Of a DNA stretch of 64,000 nt, positions 45,823 to 52,926 are shown piece after piece. Position 1 is the first letter of the stretch; the number at the start of each line of letters is the position of its first letter. A program made the translations under genes and the position numbers. The stretch is from Nocardia cyriacigeorgica GUH-2 (GTDB taxonomy: Bacteria > Actinomycetota > Actinomycetes > Mycobacteriales > Mycobacteriaceae): contig NC_016887.1 of the NCBI RefSeq assembly GCF_000284035.1, positions 5,332,001-5,396,000 on the forward strand, read 5' to 3'. The notes under the pieces are model-generated. The model worked only from the letters and a program-made list of their open reading frames with translations, was not told the DNA's origin and searched no databases.

Positions 45823-46844
45823 CACCGGCACACCTCCGATTGGGATTCGCCACCGACCTGCGAGAACAGGCCCGGCGGCAGCAGCACGCCCCACAGCGAC
45901 ACATCCAGGCGGCAGATATAGGCATTGGCATAGGCGCCGTAGCTGGTGAACCGGGCCAGGCCATTGAGCACATTCGGCAATTCGATCGCCGCCTGATCCA
46001 GTGCGGCACCATTGAGCAGCAGCAACGCCACACCGCTGGTTGCCATGTCCTGCGCCCGCGCCATATCCGGTTTGACCTGTGTGATCAGCCCGACCAGCGC
46101 ATCGGTGGAGGTCGCCACCTGATCCACCGAACTCTTCAGCGATTCACCCTCGGTATACAACGCTTCCACCAGTGATCTGGCCTGGGTGATGAGCGTTTCC
46201 AGCTCCTTGCTGCGATTGGCCAGGCCGGCGATCACACTGCTCAGATTGGTGATTACCTGCCCGAGAATCTCGTCACGCGCGCCGAAGGTGGTGGCCAGCT
46301 CGGCCGCCTGAGTGATCAGCGCGCTCAGCGATACGCCGTCGCCCTGGAGCGCTTGAATCAGCGTCTCCGACAGCGAATTCACCTGATCCGGCTGCAGGAC
46401 GCTGAACAGCGGCTCGAAACCGGACAGCAGCGCGGAGACGTCGAACGACGGTTCGGTGCGCTCGAGCGGGATATAGCTGCCCGGTTCCAGCACCGTGCCG
46501 TCGCCCTCACCGGGAATCAGCGCGATATAGCGCTGGCCGATCAGATTCTGATACCGCACCAGCGCTTTGGTGGTGGTGGTCAGCCGCTGCCGGTCCTGGA
46601 TCCGGAATTCCAGGCGGGCCTTGTAGTCGTCTTCGAAATCGATGCTGTCGACCCGGCCCACCCGCACCCCGGCCATGCGCACATCGTCGCCGACGCGCAC
46701 GCCGAGCACATCGGAGAACGTCGCCGAATAGCTGTGCGTATCGCCGGAGACCGACCGCTGCAACGTCGACCAGATGGTGTAGGTCAGCACCACCGCCAGC
46801 ACCGCGAACAGGCTGAACCCGATCAGCGCCTTGCCCGACTTCAT
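45822..46844 (-). CDS. mceB: Mce protein B
   Basis: A 340-residue MCE protein with membrane segment LIGFSLFAVLAVVLTYTIWS, MCE domain (YSATFSDVLGVRVGDDVRMA) and a C-terminal Cys pair region (ICRLDVSLWG, SEVCR) usual for MceB. It overlaps mceA by four bases. Confidence 0.9.
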   Translation of the reverse strand: MKSGKALIGFSLFAVLAVVLTYTIWSTLQRSVSGDTHSYSATFSDVLGVRVGDDVRMAGVRVGRVDSIDFEDDYKARLEFRIQDRQRLTTTTKALVRYQNLIGQRYIALIPGEGDGTVLEPGSYIPLERTEPSFDVSALLSGFEPLFSVLQPDQVNSLSETLIQALQGDGVSLSALITQAAELATTFGARDEILGQVITNLSSVIAGLANRSKELETLITQARSLVEALYTEGESLKSSVDQVATSTDALVGLITQVKPDMARAQDMATSGVALLLLNGAALDQAAIELPNVLNGLARFTSYGAYANAYICRLDVSLWGVLLPPGLFSQVGGESQSEVCR

Positions 46845-48457
46845 GCGTAGACCTCCACGGATCCACCGGCCAGCAGCGGCGTCAGCAGCAGCAGCTGCGC
46901 GGCATTGGGCTTACCGCCGACGATCTCGGCGACCGCCGCGTGACCGCGCACCGTCGTCACCGGGCGGGGGCCCGATGCGGGGAGCGGGACCATGCGCCGG
47001 GGTCCGGCCGGGATCGATGCCGAAGCCGGGGCTGCGCCGGACGACGCGGGTCCGCCAGGGGCGGCGGCTGGGGCAGCACCATTCGGTGCGGTGCCCGTGG
47101 GGGTACCGCCATTGGGCGCGGAATCAGCAGGTCCAGGCGTCGACCCTCCCGAGCCGGGCACACCGGCCGCAGGCGCGGCACCGGCAGGTCCGGGCGCACC
47201 AGGCAGCGGGGCCGTGATTCCGGGAATCGCCGGCAGACCGGGGATGAAAGGCAGGCCGGGCACGGCCGGCGCGCCGGGTTGCGCGGGCGCCGGGGGAACT
47301 CCCGGCACCGGAATCGCCGCCGGAGCCGGGCCCGCGGAATCGAGCCGGCGCGGCAGCATCTGCGGCGGATACTCTTGCGGCGGCGCCACTGTCGGCACCG
47401 TCGGCCCACCGCAGCGCGGGCCGGTCATCTCGCCGTAGCGCGGGCAGTCCTCGGCGGTGTACTGCTGGAACGGGGTGAACGAGACGTCCATTTTCCACAC
47501 CATCTGCTTGCGTGGGCCGAACCGGAACACCGACTGCATCTTGCCCAGGGTGGCGTTGAGGTTGGCCGCGGTGTACGGGATGGCTTCGGGGTCGCGGGCC
47601 AGCGAGCCGAACAGTTCGTCCAGGCCGGGCACCAGTTCCTTGGCCGCGTTCGGGTTGCGGGCGAACAGGCTGTTCACCGAGTCCACCGCGCCACTGGCAT
47701 TGGCCAGCAGGGCGATGAGTTTGTCGCGGCGTTCGGTGAGGGTGCGCGCCGTCGTCACCGATTCCGACAGCACGCCCACCAGCTCCGGCGCCGACTGGCT
47801 CAACGCGGTGGTGGCGCGGCCGAGATCGCCGAGCAACTCCCCCACCCCGTCGATCGCGCGCACCTGGGTGATCCAGTTGTCGAGGCGTTCGATGGTGGAG
47901 CCGGGAACCCGGGCGCCGGGGTCGAGGGCGGCGGAGAAGGTCGCCAGCACCCGGCCCAGCTTCTCGGGCTGGATATTGTCGAGCACGTCGCGCAGCACCG
48001 TCAGCGTGGTCTGCAATTGGACGGTGCCCGCGCTGGTGTCCTCTTCAATGGTCGAACCCGCGCGCAATACGCCCTCGGACGGGCCGTTGTCGACCAGTTC
48101 GATCGCGGTGACGCCGAACAGGTTGTTCGGAATCACCCGGGCGGTCACATTGTCCGGAATCGTCTCGGCCGCCACGGGTTTCAGGTCGACGGCCACTTCC
48201 TGACGTTGCCCGGCCGCCACCACGTCGACCGCGCTGACCGCACCGACCACCATCCCGCGGAACTTCACGTCCGCGCGGGCCGGCAAGCCGTCACCGGTGC
48301 TGGTGAGCGTGACGGTGACGGGCACCTTCGCCTCGAAGTAGCCGGTGTAGCGCAAGGCCAGCAGGCCGAGCAGCACGATGACGGTGGCCAGCACCGCCAG
48401 GCCGGACAAGGTCAGCTGACGAGCGGTGGGACCGCGCCCACTCGGATCCAGAATCAT
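46841..48457 (-). CDS. mceA: Mce protein A
   Basis: A 538-residue MCE protein. Membrane segment VLATVIVLLGLLALRYTGYF, MCE domain (VTVTLTSTGDGLPARADVKF), helical region, and a long Pro/Ala/Gly-rich segment at about 345-500 before a conserved end (GGKPNAAQLLLLTPLLAGGS). The Pro-rich extension probably spans the cell wall. It starts six bases after yrbEB. Confidence 0.92.
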   Translation of the reverse strand: MILDPSGRGPTARQLTLSGLAVLATVIVLLGLLALRYTGYFEAKVPVTVTLTSTGDGLPARADVKFRGMVVGAVSAVDVVAAGQRQEVAVDLKPVAAETIPDNVTARVIPNNLFGVTAIELVDNGPSEGVLRAGSTIEEDTSAGTVQLQTTLTVLRDVLDNIQPEKLGRVLATFSAALDPGARVPGSTIERLDNWITQVRAIDGVGELLGDLGRATTALSQSAPELVGVLSESVTTARTLTERRDKLIALLANASGAVDSVNSLFARNPNAAKELVPGLDELFGSLARDPEAIPYTAANLNATLGKMQSVFRFGPRKQMVWKMDVSFTPFQQYTAEDCPRYGEMTGPRCGGPTVPTVAPPQEYPPQMLPRRLDSAGPAPAAIPVPGVPPAPAQPGAPAVPGLPFIPGLPAIPGITAPLPGAPGPAGAAPAAGVPGSGGSTPGPADSAPNGGTPTGTAPNGAAPAAAPGGPASSGAAPASASIPAGPRRMVPLPASGPRPVTTVRGHAAVAEIVGGKPNAAQLLLLTPLLAGGSVEVYA

Positions 48458-48463
48458 CGCCGC

Positions 48464-49327
48464 CTACCCCGAGATCCGGAATCCGGGGTCGATACCCCAG
48501 ATCGCGAGGGTCAGGAAAAGATTCGCGAACACCATCACGACGATGACCATCTTGATCGCCTGGCCGGCCGCCACGCCGACGCCTTCCGGGCCGCCGGAGG
48601 CGAAATAGCCGTAATAGCACTGGATGAACGTCGACAACATCACGAAAACGATCACCTTGAGCAGCGAGAAGAACACATCGGGACCGATGAGGAACTGGAA
48701 GAAATAGTGGTCGTAGGTGCCCGCCGAGGTACCGCCGAGAAACAGCACCGACAGCTTCGTCGCCAGATACGCCGTGGCAAGGCCGATGCTGTAGAGCGGA
48801 ACGATGGTCAGCGTGGCCGCGATCATCCGGGTGGTCACCAGGTACGGCAGCGGGCGAATGGCAATGGATTCCAGTGCGTCGATCTCCTCGGAGATCCGCA
48901 TCGAACCCAGTTGCGCGGTGAACCGGCAGCCGGCCTGAATGGCGAAGGCCAGCGTGGCCAGGATGGGCGCCAGCTCACGGGTGGTGGCGAAACCGGAGAT
49001 CGCGCCGGTCAACGGGCCCATGGTGAGCAGATTCAGCGCGGAGAACGACTCCATGCCCACGGTGATGCCGCCGAACGCGCACAGGATGATCACCACACCG
49101 GCGGTGCCGCCGCCGACGATCAGCGAGCCGTTGCCGAAGCCGACGTCGGCGGTCAACCGCAGCACTTCCTTGCGGTAATGGCGCAGTACGAACGGAATCG
49201 CGGCCACCGCCTGGAAGAAGGTGATCGCCTGGTGGCCCACCCGGCGATTGGCCTGGACCGGGATCGCGGCCGCCGCACCGGCCATCCGCACCGGTTTCAG
49301 CGCGGGCGGGGTGTAGGAGCTGCCCAC
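48464..49327 (-). CDS. yrbEB: YrbE-type (MlaE) permease B
   Basis: A 287-residue integral membrane permease with five to six segments and the EQ-loop-like motif MRISEEIDALESIAIRPLPY typical of MlaE proteins. GTG 49327 is one base after the yrbEA stop. With YrbEA it forms the membrane part of an ABC-type importer driven by an MceG ATPase encoded elsewhere. Confidence 0.93.
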   Translation of the reverse strand: MGSSYTPPALKPVRMAGAAAAIPVQANRRVGHQAITFFQAVAAIPFVLRHYRKEVLRLTADVGFGNGSLIVGGGTAGVVIILCAFGGITVGMESFSALNLLTMGPLTGAISGFATTRELAPILATLAFAIQAGCRFTAQLGSMRISEEIDALESIAIRPLPYLVTTRMIAATLTIVPLYSIGLATAYLATKLSVLFLGGTSAGTYDHYFFQFLIGPDVFFSLLKVIVFVMLSTFIQCYYGYFASGGPEGVGVAAGQAIKMVIVVMVFANLFLTLAIWGIDPGFRISG

Positions 49328-49328
49328 C

Positions 49329-50183
49329 TCAGATCACCTTCGTCGGAAACAGCGTGTTGTACAGCTGGGTCAGAATGATGTTGGTGGCGAACAACATCAG
49401 CGCCGAACTCACCACCGCCGAGTTCACCGCATTGGCCACACCACCGGGGCCGCCCTTGGCGTGCAGTCCGATATCGCAGGCGATGATGGCGGTGAGCAGA
49501 CCGAACACCGCCGCCTTCACCAGCGCGACGATCAGATCGTTGGCCACGGCGAAGGAGGCGAACGAACCGATGAACGAACCGGGCGTCCCCGACTGCGCGT
49601 ACACATTGAACATGTAGGCGGTCGCGAAGCCGACGAAGACGATGAACCCGCACAGCAGCATGCTCACCAGCACCGCCGCCACCAGGCGCGGCGCGACGAG
49701 CCGGCGCACCGGGTCGACGCCCATCACCATCATCGCGTCGATCTCCTCGCGAATGGTGCGCGAACCCAGATCGGCGCAGATGGCCGAACCGACCGCGCCC
49801 GCGATCATCAGCGAGGTCACCAGCGGCGCGCCCTGGCGGATGATGCCGAGACCGGCCACCGCACCGATGAAGGTGGTCGCGCCGACCTGATTCACCAGCG
49901 CACCGACCTGGATCGACACCACCACCGCGATCGGGATGGCGACGAACACCGTCGGCGCTGCGGACACGTTCGCCATGAAGGCGCACTGCTTGATGAATTC
50001 CTGGAACGGGAACCGGCGCGTGAAAATAGCGCGGAAGGTCTCGATGAGCGCGTCGCGACCGAGGGTGACCTGACGGCCAAGCGTTTCCAGCGACCGCTGC
50101 GGATGCCGTTGCCACAAGCCTTTGGCATCGGCGATCGCCTGCTCGAGATCGGTGGGCGGAGCGGGTTTTTCGACGGTCGTCAT
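49329..50183 (-). CDS. yrbEA: YrbE-type (MlaE) permease A
   Basis: A 284-residue MlaE-family permease. ATG 50183 overlaps the stop of the small upstream gene (ATGA); the frame further upstream is shadow. TIREEIDAMMVMGVDPVRRL is the family loop, and VFVAIPIAVVVSIQVGALVN the first segments. Paired with YrbEB. Confidence 0.93.
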   Translation of the reverse strand: MTTVEKPAPPTDLEQAIADAKGLWQRHPQRSLETLGRQVTLGRDALIETFRAIFTRRFPFQEFIKQCAFMANVSAAPTVFVAIPIAVVVSIQVGALVNQVGATTFIGAVAGLGIIRQGAPLVTSLMIAGAVGSAICADLGSRTIREEIDAMMVMGVDPVRRLVAPRLVAAVLVSMLLCGFIVFVGFATAYMFNVYAQSGTPGSFIGSFASFAVANDLIVALVKAAVFGLLTAIIACDIGLHAKGGPGGVANAVNSAVVSSALMLFATNIILTQLYNTLFPTKVI

Positions 50184-50392
50184 CGACTCTGCATTCCCTT
50201 CGCGGCCACGTCGCCGCCGAGCTGATGCTGGAGTTCGACCAGCCCGTACCCCACCACCGCGATACCGGCGGCCACGGTGCTCAGCACGGCCAGCCACAGC
50301 CCGAATCGCAGAATCGGGTTCACTTTCATCCGCCCGCCGAGAATCTTGATGCCGATCACCAAGATGTCGATGAGCCACACCAGGATCATCAT
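50180..50392 (-). CDS. Small membrane protein 2 of the mce operon
   Basis: A 70-residue protein from ATG 50392 (TGATG overlap with the previous gene). It has two short hydrophobic segments (MMILVWLIDILVIGIKIL and LRFGLWLAVLSTVAAGIAVV) and a charged end. Its stop overlaps the yrbEA start. Co-translation with the permeases suggests it is an accessory subunit. Family not recognised. Confidence 0.75.
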   Translation of the reverse strand: MMILVWLIDILVIGIKILGGRMKVNPILRFGLWLAVLSTVAAGIAVVGYGLVELQHQLGGDVAAKGMQSR

Positions 50393-50616
50393 CAGGTCAT
50401 GCACACATTCGCGAAGGTGAGCACCGGCCAGCACACGATGGAGCCGAGAAACGAGACGACGACGTCGATTCCGTGCATATCGCGCAGATGACTGGTGTGC
50501 GTCAGCGTCCAGATCACGCCGATCAATCCGTATGGAATGCCGAGGATGATGAGTGTCCCGAGGAATTCGGAGACCTTCATCTCGTAGCTGAATATTCGAT
50601 CCAGCTTCTTGAGCAT
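50392..50616 (-). CDS. Small membrane protein 1, first gene of the mce operon
   Basis: A 74-residue protein from ATG 50616. Two predicted membrane segments (FLGTLIILGIPYGLIGVIWT and VVVSFLGSIVCWPVLTFANV). It is coupled to the next gene and leads the whole mce transcription unit. Function unknown; conserved placement would suggest an accessory of the YrbE complex. Confidence 0.73.
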   Translation of the reverse strand: MLKKLDRIFSYEMKVSEFLGTLIILGIPYGLIGVIWTLTHTSHLRDMHGIDVVVSFLGSIVCWPVLTFANVCMT

Positions 50617-50961
50617 CGACCTAGTCCTTTCCTGCCGGCCCCGTCCGGCGCACGATCCCCGCCGCCGCGCGCAGTCGGCGCGCCGTGTGTGTCCGGCGCG
50701 CCTCCCAACCGGTCCGGCTGGATCGGTATGTTACGCACCATTCCGCTCGATACGGAAGCGATTCGACAAGATTCCATCCAGCTATGGCGAGATTGGCCAG
50801 ACCAGCCAGGCAAGATGCGGGACGAGCAGCACAACAAGTTATCGACTGTTCGCTGCCCAAACCGGCCTTGCGAGGAAGAATCGCGAGTAACATAATGGGC
50901 GCAGTGGCACCCGGAGAGCTCGCACTCGGCTCGTCCGGCGCACCGGCAAGAGAACGGATAT
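50617..50961. promoter_or_regulatory. Divergent control region between the mce operon and mpaB-like gene
   Basis: 345 bases without a gene. The heptamer ATGTTAC occurs on the plus strand at 50728-50734 (within GTATGTTACG, 50726-50735) and inverted at 50887-50893 (GTAACAT). The ten-mer GTATGTTACG is also present before the second double-TetR gene at 39257-39266. These may be shared regulator sites. Individual promoter boxes could not be fixed. Confidence 0.4.
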
Positions 50962-51876
50962 ATGCCCATGACCGCAGTCGCGCGATCCTTCGAGCAGGAT
51001 GGTCTGCCACCGCTGACCACCGAGCAGACCCGTATCCCCATCGGCACCCACCACCGGCCGTTCACCAAGCGCCCGCTGGCACTGACCGACGCCCTGGACT
51101 TCTGGAGCTTCGGCGGCGCCGCCGCCAATGTCGTGATGCAGATGGCGCGCCCTGGCGTCGGCTACGGCGTCGCGGAGAGCCGGGTGGAATCCGGTGCGCT
51201 GATGGTCCATCCGTGGAAGCGGGCGCGGACCACGACGCAGTATCTGGCGGTGTCGATCCTGGGCACCCAGGAGGAGAAGGACGCGTTCCGGGAAGCGGTC
51301 AATGTGGCGCATCGGCAGGTGCGTTCGGGCCCGGACAGCAAGGTGAAGTACAACGCCTTCGACCGCCATCTCCAGCTGTGGGTAGCGGCGTGCCTGTTCA
51401 TCGGATTCGAAGACACCTACCAGCTGCTCAACGGCAAGATGACCGAGGAGCAGGCCGAGCAGTTCTATCAGACCTCATCGCCGCTGGCGACCGGGCTCCA
51501 GGTGCCGCGGGAGATGTGGCCGGCTACCCGCAAGGATTTCGACGCGTACTGGAACGAGATGGCGCGCCAGGCCGTGCTCGACGATTTCGTGCGCGGCTAC
51601 TTGGATGATCTGCTGAATCTGCGGATGATCCACTGGTATCTGCGGATCCCGTTCCGTGGTCTGCTGAAGTTCTTGACCATCGGATTTCTCGCGCCGTACT
51701 TCCGCGAGCAGTTGCGGGTGGAGTGGACCGCGGCCGATCAACGGCGCTTCGACAACCTTTTCCTGTTCGTCGGTTTCGTCAACCGGTTCATTCCGCGGTT
51801 CCTGCGATTCGGCGGTTCGCATGCGCTGATGGTGGATCTGCGCCGACGGATGCGGAAGCAGAAGAGTTTGATCTGA
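50962..51876 (+). CDS. MpaB-type (DUF2236) oxygenase-like protein
   Basis: A 304-residue protein of the MpaB/DUF2236 family: WSFGGAAANVVMQMARPGVG near residue 48, RARTTTQYLAVSILGT, and HRQV...YNAFDRHLQLWVAAC with conserved His and Arg. Relatives include rubber-cleaving Lcp and fungal MpaB, haem-dependent oxygenases acting on long hydrophobic chains. Divergence from the mce operon suggests work on an imported lipid; inference. ATG 50962 or 50968. Confidence 0.8.
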   Translation: MPMTAVARSFEQDGLPPLTTEQTRIPIGTHHRPFTKRPLALTDALDFWSFGGAAANVVMQMARPGVGYGVAESRVESGALMVHPWKRARTTTQYLAVSILGTQEEKDAFREAVNVAHRQVRSGPDSKVKYNAFDRHLQLWVAACLFIGFEDTYQLLNGKMTEEQAEQFYQTSSPLATGLQVPREMWPATRKDFDAYWNEMARQAVLDDFVRGYLDDLLNLRMIHWYLRIPFRGLLKFLTIGFLAPYFREQLRVEWTAADQRRFDNLFLFVGFVNRFIPRFLRFGGSHALMVDLRRRMRKQKSLI

Positions 51877-51880
51877 GACG

Positions 51881-51924
51881 CACCCGGATCCGGCGGCGCA
51901 GCGTGGGGCCGCCGGATCCGGGTG
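51881..51924. terminator. Strong hairpin between convergent genes
   Basis: CACCCGGATCCGGCGGC (51881-51897) pairs perfectly over 17 bases with 51908-51924, with a 10-base loop. It starts five bases after the mpaB-like stop. No T run follows, as is common for actinobacterial terminators. Confidence 0.72.
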
Positions 51925-51931
51925 ATCGACC

Positions 51932-51962
51932 GCTGCCCCGGACCGCTAGCGGCCGGGGCAGC
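51932..51962. terminator. Second hairpin between convergent genes
   Basis: GCTGCCCCGG pairs with CCGGGGCAGC (51953-51962) and encloses the self-complementary CCGCTAGCGG, leaving one bulged A. It probably terminates the opposing gene that ends at 51971. Confidence 0.68.
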
Positions 51963-51970
51963 TGGTGTGT

Positions 51971-52636
51971 TCACCGCCGGACGTAGATGCCCACCAGGTC
52001 CTTGAGCGCGCGGTTCTCGCCGTGCAGTTCCTCGAGCGCGATACGCAGGCGGCGCACCTCGTTGGCCAGGTCGTCGGCGCTGCGGTGGCCGAATTCCGGG
52101 TCGCCGACCGGCGTTACCGTCGAGGCCGGGGGCGCGGTCACCGCGACCAGCTCGGCGGCGCGCTGCTCGGTGGCCGGGGCCGGCTGCTCGGCGGCGGGTG
52201 CCGGCTGCTCGGTGGCGGGTGCCTCGGCCACCGCGGTGAGTTCCTCGACAACCGGGGTGGGCTCAGGCTCGGCGACCAGCGTCGCGGCGGCGGCCGGTGC
52301 GGCCTGAAGACGCGCGGCCGCCTTCTTCGCCGGGGACGAGCCGTTGGCCGACGCGGCCCGCTTGCGAGCGGTGGCGGCCCGAGCCTTCGGTGCCTTCTTC
52401 ACCACGCGCTTGCGGGGCGCGGGGGCGGCTTCGGCCGGGGCGGGCTCTTCGGCCGCCGCCGCACCGTTGGCCGAGGCGGCGGCCTTGACCCAGTTGGTGA
52501 GGGCGCCCACCGACGGCCAGCCCGCCTTCTGCACCACTTCCTCGCACGCCGCGTTCAACGACTTACCCTCGGCGCGGAGCTTTTCCACCTTCTTGACTGC
52601 CCTGGCTTTTTCCGCATCGGTGAATCTCTTGGCCAT
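51971..52636 (-). CDS. H1-like protein with IS3 OrfA-type N- and C-terminal segments
   Basis: A 221-residue protein from ATG 52636. The N-terminal 55 residues (KRFTDAEKARAVKKVEKLRA, then WPSVGALTNWVKAA) resemble the helix-turn-helix of IS3-family OrfA. The middle 120 residues are Ala/Lys/Pro/Glu-rich, with histone H1-like RKRVVKKAPKARAATARKRA. The end (DDLANEVRRLRIALEELHGE) is a leucine-zipper coiled coil, as in OrfA. There is no OrfB and no insertion-sequence end nearby. It looks like a DNA-binding protein built on a transposase-accessory fold. Confidence 0.7.
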   Translation of the reverse strand: MAKRFTDAEKARAVKKVEKLRAEGKSLNAACEEVVQKAGWPSVGALTNWVKAAASANGAAAAEEPAPAEAAPAPRKRVVKKAPKARAATARKRAASANGSSPAKKAAARLQAAPAAAATLVAEPEPTPVVEELTAVAEAPATEQPAPAAEQPAPATEQRAAELVAVTAPPASTVTPVGDPEFGHRSADDLANEVRRLRIALEELHGENRALKDLVGIYVRR

Positions 52637-52926
52637 TGTCGCCGCTCCTGCTATCCAGATCATGGTCATGTCACCCGGTATCGAACACAGATGACAGCAC
52701 AGCCAGTGCCGTGCGAAACATAACGGATATACCCGATTCCATGCCAATCAAGACAATCTCTGGAACTGCGGGTGGAATTCTCCAGGAGCCGGACGGCGGT
52801 GTGATCGGCGCGGCGGTAGGCACGTTAATCGTTGTGCTGGAACGGTTTCGATATCAGCACCAGGGTGAAGTGTGATCGTCGGCGGCGATACCGAAACCGT
52901 CAGCAGCGCTATCTCCTACTGTGCCG

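Noticed and set aside
46940..49378. 812-residue plus open frame
   Set aside because: Shadow of mceA and yrbEB.
52741..52875. 45-residue plus open frame with a hydrophobic centre (GGVIGAAVGTLIVVLERF)
   Set aside because: No ribosome site and no recognised family; could be a small membrane protein but evidence is too thin.
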